In this document: in pieces, positions 1-4,910 of the stretch
How positions within the stretch are numbered: position 1 is the stretch's first letter
Layout: the number at the start of each line of letters is the position of its first letter
Assembly: GCA_030624805.1 (NCBI GenBank)
Contig: JAUXJL010000032.1
Coordinates: forward strand, 1 to 12,055
DNA from: Acidimicrobiia bacterium
GTDB taxonomy: Bacteria; Actinomycetota; Acidimicrobiia; Spongiisociales; SHLN01
DNA: 12,055 nucleotides
Direction: 5' to 3'
The notes under the pieces: model-generated
Seen by the model: only the letters and a program-made list of their open reading frames with translations
What the model was told of the DNA's origin: nothing
Database searches by the model: none
Position numbers and translations under genes: made by a program

Positions 1-30
1 AGCACTGCGGAAGACGACGCGGAGGAGTAG
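1..30 (+). CDS. rplQ: C-terminal tail of a truncated gene, probably ribosomal protein L17
   Basis: Only the last nine codons and a TAG stop are present. They read STAEDDAEE, a very acidic tail. Actinobacterial L17 proteins often end in an acidic, alanine-rich extension, and rplQ commonly lies just upstream of truA (rpoA-rplQ-truA order), which starts about 1.3 kb downstream here. The identification therefore rests on frame, composition and gene order rather than on any L17 core motif, which lies outside the window. The stop codon sits inside the left arm of a hairpin (24-60). Confidence 0.45.
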   Translation, partial: STAEDDAEE

Positions 31-60
31 CGGGTAATGCCTTCGGCGTTGGGCTACTCC
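24..60 (+). repeat. Nested hairpin with AATGCC-TTC-GGCGTT core at the end of rplQ
   Basis: Outer arms GGAGTAGC (24-31) and GCTACTCC (53-60) pair perfectly over 8 bp. Inside them AATGCC, TTC and GGCGTT form a second short hairpin. The inner core is a one-base variant of the palindrome found at 245-259 and 6750-6764. It may act as a transcription terminator or mRNA 3'-end stabiliser for the ribosomal operon. There is no T-run directly after it (a TTTT occurs at 84-87), so a classical intrinsic terminator is not clearly supported. Confidence 0.55.
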
Positions 61-83
61 GGTCGCCAGCTACCAGCTACCAG
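61..83. repeat. Heptamer repeat array (AGCTACC units)
   Basis: GGTCGCC (61-67) is followed by two perfect AGCTACC units (68-74, 75-81) and a partial AG. On the other strand this reads CTGGTAG, CTGGTAG, CTGGCGA, close to the CTGGCGA/CTGGTGA units at 173-193 and 222-235. GGTCGCCAG (61-69) is also the exact reverse complement of CTGGCGACC (223-231). The gap 31-316 is therefore largely a mosaic of short repeats; I see no gene in it. Confidence 0.6.
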
Positions 84-172
84 TTTTCCTTCTAGTGTGT
101 CCCGCTCAGTTGGGAGTTTCACCGGGACCCGGTTCGCTGTCTCTCCAAAGCCTTCTGACTCGTCCGCAGATA

Positions 173-193
173 ACTGGCGACTGGTGACTCGTG
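173..193. repeat. Heptamer repeat array (ACTGGCG-type units)
   Basis: Three consecutive 7-bp units, ACTGGCG (173-179), ACTGGTG (180-186) and ACTCGTG (187-193), differ from each other by one or two bases. The first unit recurs exactly at 222-228. A GTG at 191 could extend the downstream reading frame into this repeat, but that start is rejected in favour of ATG 317. Confidence 0.5.
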
Positions 194-211
194 GCCGGCG
201 CCGCTGCAAGC

Positions 212-235
212 GTCGCCTGTGACTGGCGACCGGGT
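212..235. repeat. Small hairpin overlapping a further heptamer pair
   Basis: GTCGCC (212-217) and GGCGAC (225-230) can pair around a 7-nt loop. The right arm overlaps the units ACTGGCG (222-228) and ACCGGGT (229-235). Bases 221-240 match 172-191 at 15 of 20 positions, so this is a diverged second copy of the array at 173-193. Confidence 0.4.
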
Positions 236-237
236 GC

Positions 238-263
238 TCGCAAGAACGCCTTCGGCGTTGCGA
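238..263. repeat. Bulged hairpin with AACGCCTTCGGCGTT core
   Basis: TCGC (238-241) pairs with GCGA (260-263). After a 3-nt bulge, AACGCC (245-250) pairs with GGCGTT (254-259) around a TTC loop. The 15-bp core AACGCCTTCGGCGTT is identical to 6750-6764, six kilobases away, which marks it as a dispersed palindromic repeat and not a local accident. Its left side overlaps no coding sequence. Confidence 0.6.
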
Positions 264-287
264 ACTCAGGTCGCGAAAAACTAATCT
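258..287 (+). promoter_or_regulatory. Possible promoter for the Yip1-like gene pair
   Basis: TTGCGA (258-263) could be a -35 box and TAATCT (282-287, fitting the actinobacterial TANNNT pattern) a -10 box, with an 18-bp spacer. Transcription from about 294 would give a short leader carrying the GGAAGGG ribosome binding site (304-310). The -35 box matches the consensus at four of six positions and overlaps the palindrome at 238-263. This is pattern matching only. Confidence 0.3.
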
Positions 288-316
288 GGTCGGGCCGTTC
301 CACGGAAGGGAACTTG

Positions 317-796
317 ATGCTGCAGCGCATGATTCGGGCTGCCAAGCTCGACGTCGACCTGTACGAGACGGTTGAGCACGACCGCGGCTATACGGGCGAA
401 GCTTTCACGATCGTGCTTGTCACCGCGATCCTGTGGGGTGTCGGGCAGTCCTTTCTTCCCGACGCGTCATTCTTGGGGAGCGTGGTTGGGGGCGTCATCG
501 GCGCCATCCTTGGATGGGTGATTTGGGCGGTCATAACGAACATCATTGGCAAGCAACTGGGAGGCACTTCCGATACGGGTGAGATGTTGCGCGTCCTCGG
601 TTACTCCTCGAGCCCCATGGCGCTCGGCATCATTCCCGGTGTCGGACACTTTGTGGGTGGAGTGTGGGCCTTAGTTGCAGCCGTCGTGGCTGTGCGTCAG
701 GGCCAAGACTTCTCAACCGGCAAGGCCATCGTAACCATCATCATCGGGTGGATTGTGTACGTAGTCGCGCGCGGCATACTGGGCTTCGTCTTCTAG
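317..796 (+). CDS. Yip1-family integral membrane protein (first of a tandem pair)
   Basis: A 159-residue membrane protein of unknown specific role. A short polar N-terminus (residues 1-29) precedes hydrophobic segments at about 30-47, 52-77, 98-127 and 137-158, with a conserved-looking LGYSSSP stretch at about 94-100. This layout, including a GY..P segment leading into glycine-rich helices, matches bacterial Yip1-domain (PF04893-type) proteins; no biochemical function is established for most of these. ATG 317 is chosen because GGAAGGG (304-310) lies 6 nt upstream. The frame stays open to a GTG at 191, but that would put a non-membrane, repeat-derived leader on the protein. The next gene starts 7 bp after the stop and looks like a diverged paralogue. 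No catalytic residues are evident. Confidence 0.7.
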   Translation: MLQRMIRAAKLDVDLYETVEHDRGYTGEAFTIVLVTAILWGVGQSFLPDASFLGSVVGGVIGAILGWVIWAVITNIIGKQLGGTSDTGEMLRVLGYSSSPMALGIIPGVGHFVGGVWALVAAVVAVRQGQDFSTGKAIVTIIIGWIVYVVARGILGFVF

Positions 797-803
797 GAAA
801 CCG

Positions 804-1331
804 ATGGAAACGCAACGCCTCTGGCAGGCCCTTCAACTCAAACGTGACGCCTACGTGTGGATGCAGTTCAACCAGGCTGCCAACGGCGATGCAGTGCTCA
901 TTGTTGGGGCCGTCTACGCCTTCTGGATTCTGTTCGCGGTCGTGTTCAACCTTGGCGGTCTGCCGTTTCTGACGCGGGGGACAGTGGCCGTGGGTGGCTT
1001 CATCCAGCTGTTCATAAGCGGGGGATTCGGCTGGATCCTCGGCTCGGGCGCCGTGTACGCCATCTCGACCTTCATCTTCGAGAGTCGGGTGAATTTCGGG
1101 GCCATTGTCCCAATCACCGGCTACGCCCATGCTCCACTGTTCCTGGTTCCGGTGGTATCCCGGCTCGGGTTGCCGGTCGGGGCATCGTTGATCTTTTTGG
1201 GGATCTGGTCGGCCGCGATGATGGTGACCGGCTTCCAGTCCAACCTCGACATGACCCAGGAACGGGCGATCGGTGCCGCCCTAACCGCCATGTTCATCTG
1301 GGTCTTACTGGTCGGCATCCCCGGCTTCTAG
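804..1331 (+). CDS. Yip1-like integral membrane protein (second of a tandem pair)
   Basis: A 175-residue, strongly hydrophobic protein with likely membrane segments at about 28-50, 62-91, 100-118, 123-143 and 155-172 and a short charged N-terminus. It resembles the preceding protein in layout: a glycine-rich paired helix, then a TGYAHAP segment (105-111) at the place where the first protein has LGYSSSP. The two therefore look like ancient tandem duplicates. AGGAAA (795-800), overlapping the upstream stop codon, serves as ribosome binding site for ATG 804, so the pair is almost certainly co-transcribed and may be translationally linked. Possible roles include membrane organisation or transport; none can be assigned from sequence. 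The Yip1 family call is weaker here than for the first gene. Confidence 0.6.
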   Translation: METQRLWQALQLKRDAYVWMQFNQAANGDAVLIVGAVYAFWILFAVVFNLGGLPFLTRGTVAVGGFIQLFISGGFGWILGSGAVYAISTFIFESRVNFGAIVPITGYAHAPLFLVPVVSRLGLPVGASLIFLGIWSAAMMVTGFQSNLDMTQERAIGAALTAMFIWVLLVGIPGF

Positions 1332-1354
1332 TGACCCCTCACTAGCGCCCTGCG

Positions 1355-2086
1355 TTGACCAACTACCGGCTCGACTTCTCGTACGACGGCACCGATTTCC
1401 ACGGCTATGCCGTGCAACCGGGCCTCCGCACCGTCCAGGGAGCCCTGCAAGAAGCCCTCATCCAGGTGCTGGGGCCGGTCCGCACCCATGTGGCAGGCCG
1501 CACCGACGCTGGTGTCCATGCTCGACATCAGGTGGTCAACGTGGAGTCAGAGCGGCACACCGGGGCCGGCACGCTCCACCGATCGCTCAATCGGATGCTC
1601 GGGCCAGAGCTCGTGTTCGAGTCGGTGTCCGTAGCGGATCCACGCTTCCATGCTCGCTATGACGCGGTGAGCCGCGCCTACCGCTACTTTCTGCTCAATA
1701 GTCGCTGGTCCGACCCGTTCCGGGACCGGACCACGTGGCACTACCGCCACCCGTTGGACCTCGATCGACTCAACGGTGCTGCCGCCCACCTCGTCGGAAA
1801 ACATGACTTTGGTGCTTTCTGCAGGAAACAATCCGGAAAGACGACGGTCCGAGCCATTGAACGGGCCACGTGGTGGCGCGAACCCGACGACTTGATTGTC
1901 TTCGAGGTGGTCGCCAACTCCTTTTGCTACCAGATGGTCCGGTCGATCGCGTCGATGTGTGCCGAGGTCGGGAGGGGTAACGGCGAGCCGGATGATGTCA
2001 AAGGGATTCTTGCCGACCGAGACCGCAACGCCGCCCAGGGCGCCGCCCCACCCCGCGGCCTGTTCCTTTGGAAGGTGGAGTACTAA
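1355..2086 (+). CDS. truA: tRNA pseudouridine(38-40) synthase TruA
   Basis: TruA isomerises uridines 38, 39 and 40 in the anticodon arm of tRNAs to pseudouridine. The protein is 243 residues, normal to slightly short for the family. The N-terminal strand LDFSYDGTDFHGY (6-18) and the catalytic motif GRTDAGVHA (48-56, nucleophile Asp51) are intact. The C-terminal half has the second family signature NSFCYQMVRSI and ends in PPRGLFLWKVEY, as in other TruA proteins. The start is a TTG at 1355: the frame is closed by a stop 12 bp upstream and no in-frame ATG precedes the conserved strand. No strong ribosome binding site is visible, only 23 bp separate it from the upstream gene, and translation may depend on readout from it. 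In many actinobacteria truA follows rplQ directly; here two membrane protein genes intervene. Confidence 0.95.
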   Translation: MTNYRLDFSYDGTDFHGYAVQPGLRTVQGALQEALIQVLGPVRTHVAGRTDAGVHARHQVVNVESERHTGAGTLHRSLNRMLGPELVFESVSVADPRFHARYDAVSRAYRYFLLNSRWSDPFRDRTTWHYRHPLDLDRLNGAAAHLVGKHDFGAFCRKQSGKTTVRAIERATWWREPDDLIVFEVVANSFCYQMVRSIASMCAEVGRGNGEPDDVKGILADRDRNAAQGAAPPRGLFLWKVEY

Positions 2087-2088
2087 GA

Positions 2089-2099
2089 GCGCAGTACGC
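2089..2099. repeat. Left arm of an 11-bp inverted repeat spanning the truA-rplM gap
   Basis: GCGCAGTACGC, beginning two bases after the truA stop codon, is the exact reverse complement of GCGTACTGCGC at 2290-2300 inside the heptamer array. It may be an inverted remnant of the same heptamer family, or the two arms may pair in RNA around a 190-nt interior. Confidence 0.5.
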
Positions 2100-2114
2100 G
2101 ATGTAGCTTTTCGC

Positions 2115-2161
2115 ATTTCTCGGCCGGGCGGCCAGCACCTTTGCGTCGAGGGCCGAGAAAT
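2115..2161 (+). promoter_or_regulatory. Long-loop stem upstream of rplM, possible leader or terminator structure
   Basis: ATTTCTCGGCC (2115-2125) and GGCCGAGAAAT (2151-2161) are perfect 11-bp complements around a 25-nt interior that contains GGGCGGCC. It starts 29 nt after truA, follows a short TTTT run and is not followed by one. Ribosomal protein operons often carry autoregulatory leader structures, but I do not recognise this one as a known L13 leader. It could equally be a truA terminator stem. Confidence 0.4.
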
Positions 2162-2195
2162 ACGAGTGTTGCCACCGGGCGGCTAGCTGGTCGAC

Positions 2196-2219
2196 GGCCG
2201 GCGCCGCCGGCGCCAGGCC
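2196..2219. repeat. GC-rich hairpin in the truA-rplM gap
   Basis: GGCC+GGCGCC (2196-2205) can pair with GGCGCC, a bulged A, and GGCC (2209-2219) around a GCC loop, giving a stem of about 10 bp that is almost all G-C. It has no T-run, so it is at best a pause or stability element. Together with the neighbouring stem and the heptamer array it fills most of the gene-free stretch 2087-2375. Confidence 0.4.
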
Positions 2220-2268
2220 CAGTGAAACCACGTACCGGTGAACCAGCGACGGCGCTGGGACCGGGACT

Positions 2269-2324
2269 GCGTGTTGCGTACTGCGTGGTGCGTACTGCGC
2301 TTCGCGTACTGCGTACTGCGCCTC
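2269..2324. repeat. Eight-unit heptamer tandem array (consensus GCGTACT)
   Basis: The 56 bases divide exactly into eight 7-bp units, every one beginning with GCG. The units at 2276, 2290, 2304 and 2311 are perfect GCGTACT; those at 2269, 2283, 2297 and 2318 are variants (GCGTGTT, GCGTGGT, GCGCTTC, GCGCCTC). It ends 51 bp before the rplM start. A reading frame runs through it but is not credible as protein. Confidence 0.85.
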
Positions 2325-2331
2325 CGCTCGC

Positions 2332-2337
2332 TATCAT
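2332..2337 (+). promoter_or_regulatory. Possible -10 box for rplM-rpsI
   Basis: TATCAT matches the bacterial -10 consensus at five of six bases, in a GC-rich setting, 38 bp before the rplM start and directly after the heptamer array. No convincing -35 hexamer is found at the right distance because that place is occupied by heptamer units. Confidence 0.3.
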
Positions 2338-2375
2338 TCCTCCGTTCCCGCACCCTCTTGGGGAGATTCCTCCGC

Positions 2376-2837
2376 GTGAAGCAACAGAAGACCTATATTC
2401 CGCGTGCCGCCGACATCGAGCGCGCCTGGTGGACTGTGGACGCCACGGACATGCCGCTCGGTCGTCTTGCGTCCGAAGTGGCGGGCATCCTGCGGGGTAA
2501 GCACAAGCCTCAATTCACGCCCCACCTCGACGTCGGGGACCATGTCATCGTCCTCAACGCCGAGAGGGTTGCAGTGACGTCTGCCAAGTCTGAGCAGAAG
2601 ATCTATTACCGGCACAGCGGATTTCCCGGTGGTATCAAGGCTGAATCCTTCGAGAGCCTTCAGGCCCGTAGGCCAGAAGCCATTATCGAACGGGCAGTCC
2701 GCGGGATGCTCCCCAAGAACAGACTGGGCCGAGCCATGTTTCGCAAGTTGCGGGTGTATGCCGGTCCCGATCACCAGCAGAGCTCTCAAAAACCCCAGCC
2801 GCTGGAACTCAAAATCACACGAGTGGAGAAGAAGTAA
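2376..2837 (+). CDS. rplM: 50S ribosomal protein L13
   Basis: L13 is an early-assembly protein of the large ribosomal subunit that binds 23S rRNA. The protein is 153 residues, a little longer than the usual 142-147. Recognisable family stretches include WWTVDATDMPLGRLAS near the N-terminus, YYRHSGFPGG in the middle, RAVRGMLPKNRLGR, and the ending LRVYAGPDHQQ with a short basic tail. GTG 2376 is taken as start: GGGGAG (2360-2365) lies 10 nt upstream and the product begins KQQKTYIPRAAD, as in actinobacterial L13. The frame is open further upstream to 2238, but that part is encoded by the heptamer repeats and is not L13-like. Its TAA stop overlaps the rpsI ATG by one base (TAATG), giving the standard rplM-rpsI operon. 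Confidence 0.96.
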   Translation: MKQQKTYIPRAADIERAWWTVDATDMPLGRLASEVAGILRGKHKPQFTPHLDVGDHVIVLNAERVAVTSAKSEQKIYYRHSGFPGGIKAESFESLQARRPEAIIERAVRGMLPKNRLGRAMFRKLRVYAGPDHQQSSQKPQPLELKITRVEKK

Positions 2838-3229
2838 TGGCCGATGTTCTCGCCATAGCGACGGGTCGCCGTAAACGTTCGCGGGCTCGAGTCCGCCTCT
2901 TCGATGGTGAGCCGGGCTTCACGCTGAACGGAAAGCGACTCGAGGAGTACTTTCCCACCATGGCTATGCGTGTTCGGGTTCTCGAGCCCTTGCGGGCTGT
3001 CGAAATGGAGGGCCGCTTTGCCGTTCACGCCAAGCTGGAAGGCGGCGGTACCACCGGCCAGATCGACGCGCTTCGCCTCGGGATCGCTCGGGCGTTGGAG
3101 AAGATCGACCCGGACCTGCGCGACGTTCTCAAGAAGGGCGGCTTCCTGACCCGCGACCCACGCCGTGTCGAGCCCAAGAAGTACGGCTTGCGCAAGGCTC
3201 GCCGAGCGCCCCAGTACACCAAGCGCTAA
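2837..3229 (+). CDS. rpsI: 30S ribosomal protein S9
   Basis: S9 belongs to the head of the small ribosomal subunit; its C-terminal tail reaches towards the P-site tRNA. The 130-residue product has the family's TGRRKRSRARVRL near the N-terminus, GGGTTGQIDALRLGIARAL in the middle and the basic extension KKYGLRKARRAPQYTKR at the end, finishing in the near-invariant K-R. Length is normal. The ATG overlaps the rplM stop by one base, with GGAG (2825-2828) 8 nt upstream, so the two are translated from one mRNA. Confidence 0.97.
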   Translation: MADVLAIATGRRKRSRARVRLFDGEPGFTLNGKRLEEYFPTMAMRVRVLEPLRAVEMEGRFAVHAKLEGGGTTGQIDALRLGIARALEKIDPDLRDVLKKGGFLTRDPRRVEPKKYGLRKARRAPQYTKR

Positions 3230-3251
3230 GTGGTCTGTAGTACAAATATCG

Positions 3252-3257
3252 TACGCT
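3252..3257 (+). promoter_or_regulatory. Possible -10 box for glmM
   Basis: TACGCT fits the TANNNT pattern and lies in the 50-bp gap between rpsI and glmM. Transcription starting near 3264 would give a leader of about 16 nt containing GGCGG (3268-3272), the only Shine-Dalgarno-like stretch before the glmM ATG. No -35 box is clear, and read-through from rplM-rpsI is also likely. The same TACGCT hexamer precedes the NnrE/NnrD gene (7304-7309). Confidence 0.28.
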
Positions 3258-3279
3258 GGATTCGTGCGGCGGTGCGCTG

Positions 3280-4605
3280 ATGCTCACCGAGGGCGAGCGG
3301 CTGTTCGGCACGGACGGAGTTCGAGGCAAAGCAAACGAAGAGCTCACTGTTGATTTCGCCATGGATCTCGCCCGGGCGGCCTCCGACGACATCGGTGGTC
3401 CCGTCGTCATTGGCCGGGACACGCGGCGCTCAGGCGAGATGCTCAGCCTGGCGATGCAAGCCGGCTTTCACTCGGTAGGCCTTGACACGATCGACGTTGG
3501 GATTCTGCCGACGGCCGCCATCGCTCATACAACCGACCAGATGGACGCTTCTCTCGGGGTCGTGGTGTCGGCTTCGCATAACCCTGCGTCCGACAACGGA
3601 ATCAAGTTGTTCGGTGGCACCGGTGCCAAGCTCGGTGACGCCCTGGAGGATCGGATCGAAGCTCGGCTTCGTAAGGGTTCGCCGTGGCGGACCCCTCGGG
3701 CTGGAGTCGGTATCCGCTTGCCTCGCCCCGACGCCATCGACGACTATCTGGAGTGGCTCAAGAGCGACGTCGCCTACACCTTGCGCGGCATCGACGTCGT
3801 CATCGATGGGGCCAACGGTGCGGCCTTCCTGGCGGCGCCTCGGTTGTTCGAAGAGCTGGGGCTCACCGTCGAGACCGTCGCCTGCGAGCCGGACGGCCTC
3901 AACATCAATGAGGGCTGCGGTGCAACCCATCCCGAGTTTCTTGCGTCGCAGGCGGGCGGTCGGATCGGGCTGGTTTTCGACGGCGACGCCGACCGGTTCG
4001 TTGCAATTGACGAGGCCGGAGTGCCTCTCAACGGGGACGTCATCATGGCTATCATCGCCAGCCATCTGCACGAAAAAGGTGCGCTCAAGAACGACACTGT
4101 TGTCGTCACGGTCATGACCAATCTCGGGTTCCGTCGAGCCATGGCCGACCGCGAGATCAAGGTGATCGAGACTTCTGTCGGCGACCGGTACGTGCTCGAA
4201 GCGATGCGAGAACACAAGGCCAACCTGGGGGGCGAGCAGTCCGGCCATGTCATCTTCCTCAACCACATTTCGACGGGCGACGGCCTGCTCACTGCCCTGA
4301 GGCTTTTGGAAGTCGTCGCCGCCAAGGGCAGGCCCCTCACTGAATTGCGAAAAGTGATGACCGACTACCCGCAGGTGCTCCGCAACGTGCGAGTGGCCGA
4401 CCGGGCCGGCCTCGAGTCCGCCGAGGCTGTGTGGGAGGCAGTCCGGCACACCGAGCGGCAGCTTGGCAGTGGCGGGCGCGTGCTCATCAGGCCCTCCGGC
4501 ACCGAGCCACTGGTCAGGGTCATGGTTGAAGCCGAGACCAAGACGGATGCGGCGCACCTCGCCGACGACCTGGCCTCGGTAGTGCGGGGAGCGCTCGGGG
4601 AGTAA
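3280..4605 (+). CDS. glmM: Phosphoglucosamine mutase GlmM
   Basis: GlmM converts glucosamine-6-phosphate to glucosamine-1-phosphate, the second step from fructose-6-phosphate to UDP-GlcNAc and so to peptidoglycan. The 441-residue protein has all hallmarks of the alpha-D-phosphohexomutase fold: RLFGTDGVRG (7-16), the phosphoserine loop SASHNPASDNG with catalytic Ser99 (97-107), the metal-binding DGDADR (234-239), the sugar-binding GGEQSGH and the C-terminal phosphate-binding RPSGTEP (about 405-411). Length is close to the usual 445-450. ATG 3280 is the only sensible start; it lies just before the conserved FGTDG strand, with a weak GGCGG upstream. Ser99 must be phosphorylated for activity in the family. 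It sits directly upstream of the ribozyme-controlled glmS, so both steps of the pathway are adjacent but probably regulated separately. Confidence 0.97.
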   Translation: MLTEGERLFGTDGVRGKANEELTVDFAMDLARAASDDIGGPVVIGRDTRRSGEMLSLAMQAGFHSVGLDTIDVGILPTAAIAHTTDQMDASLGVVVSASHNPASDNGIKLFGGTGAKLGDALEDRIEARLRKGSPWRTPRAGVGIRLPRPDAIDDYLEWLKSDVAYTLRGIDVVIDGANGAAFLAAPRLFEELGLTVETVACEPDGLNINEGCGATHPEFLASQAGGRIGLVFDGDADRFVAIDEAGVPLNGDVIMAIIASHLHEKGALKNDTVVVTVMTNLGFRRAMADREIKVIETSVGDRYVLEAMREHKANLGGEQSGHVIFLNHISTGDGLLTALRLLEVVAAKGRPLTELRKVMTDYPQVLRNVRVADRAGLESAEAVWEAVRHTERQLGSGGRVLIRPSGTEPLVRVMVEAETKTDAAHLADDLASVVRGALGE

Positions 4606-4637
4606 TCGCGCTGCTAACAGTCGGGCCCGGCCCAGTC

Positions 4638-4672
4638 GCTGGTTGCCGCTTGCTGTTTGTTGTTTGCTGATA
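4638..4672. repeat. Heptamer repeat array upstream of the glmS ribozyme
   Basis: Five 7-bp units starting at 4638, 4645, 4652, 4659 and 4666 read GCTGGTT, GCCGCTT, GCTGTTT, GTTGTTT and GCTGATA. Period and position match the other intergenic arrays in the window, although the unit sequence differs. Bases 4606-4637 before it hold only a GC-rich stretch with CGGGCCCGG and no gene. Confidence 0.5.
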
Positions 4673-4676
4673 CCCT
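4650..4676 (+). promoter_or_regulatory. Possible promoter for glmS
   Basis: TTGCTG (4650-4655) and TACCCT (4671-4676, TANNNT type) are separated by 15 bp, slightly short. Initiation near 4683 would give about 25 nt of leader before the ribozyme cleavage site, which is a reasonable layout. Both boxes lie in or next to the heptamer array, so chance resemblance is a real possibility. Confidence 0.3.
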
Positions 4677-4706
4677 GTTCTTTGCAAGTACCGGAGAACC
4701 AAGAAC

Positions 4707-4848
4707 AGCGCCTGCCCTCGCTTAGCGAGGCGACGAGGAAGAGGGTCATCGAAATGTTCGGCGGATGCCCTCTCGGCCGCTCACGGTCGTAATCGACGGG
4801 ACCAAAACCCGGGAGTGATCCCGGCAACAGAGGCCCGGCGGATGTGAG
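4707..4848 (+). ncRNA. glmS ribozyme: glmS ribozyme (glucosamine-6-phosphate-activated self-cleaving RNA)
   Basis: This leader RNA, when bound to glucosamine-6-phosphate, cuts itself and so lowers glmS expression. The conserved skeleton is complete and in order: AGCGCC (4707-4712) with predicted cleavage between A4707 and G4708; a short first stem CCTCGC-TTA-GCGAGG (4716-4730); GACGAGG (4732-4738); stem AGAGGG/CCCTCT (4740-4745/4768-4773) enclosing ATCGAAATGTTCGGCGGAT; pseudoknot pairing CGCC (4709-4712) with GGCG (4760-4763); hairpin CGGCCG-CTCA-CGGTCG (4774-4789); CGGG (4797-4800) with CCCG (4834-4837); and stem CCGGGA-GTGA-TCCCGG (4809-4824) closed by a GNRA loop. From memory this parallels the Thermoanaerobacter tengcongensis ribozyme block by block. 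G4751, in ATCGA, probably corresponds to the active-site guanosine. It lies just upstream of glmS, as expected. In Bacillus subtilis the cleaved downstream mRNA is degraded by RNase J; the same is inferred here. Confidence 0.96.
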
Positions 4849-4862
4849 CCCACACAGGTGGG
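4849..4862 (+). other. Small hairpin between ribozyme core and glmS ribosome binding site
   Basis: CCCAC (4849-4853), loop ACAG and GTGGG (4858-4862) form a 5-bp stem directly after the ribozyme core. The remaining leader to the ATG is unstructured by eye and ends in AGGAG (4899-4903), 7 nt before ATG 4911. The stem may be a peripheral helix of the ribozyme or a simple spacer. Confidence 0.4.
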
Positions 4863-4910
4863 ACCGCGCACCCGCGCACGCTCCGGTATTTGGAACATAG
4901 GAGTACGTGA

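Noticed and set aside
61..235. CRISPR-like repeat region
   Set aside because: Units are only 7 bp and contiguous or imperfect, with no regular spacers and no cas genes in the window.
191..316. Upstream GTG extension (42 residues) of the first Yip1-like gene
   Set aside because: It is encoded by repeat and hairpin sequence, lacks a ribosome binding site, and ATG 317 has a strong GGAAGGG at the right distance.
2238..2375. N-terminal extension of L13 from an in-frame upstream start
   Set aside because: The added residues come from the heptamer array, are not L13-like, and GTG 2376 with GGGGAG upstream gives the normal protein start.
2141..2500. Small plus-strand frame rich in Pro and Arg across the truA-rplM gap
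   Set aside because: Composition reflects the heptamer array and hairpins, and it overlaps rplM in the wrong frame.
3239..3254. GTAC-aaatatc-GTAC before glmM as an operator
   Set aside because: GTAC is itself a 4-bp palindrome, so the symmetry is weak and likely to be chance.
3430..4827. 465-codon open frame on the minus strand opposite glmM
   Set aside because: It is a shadow of the high-GC glmM codon pattern, shows no recognisable domain and also crosses the ribozyme.
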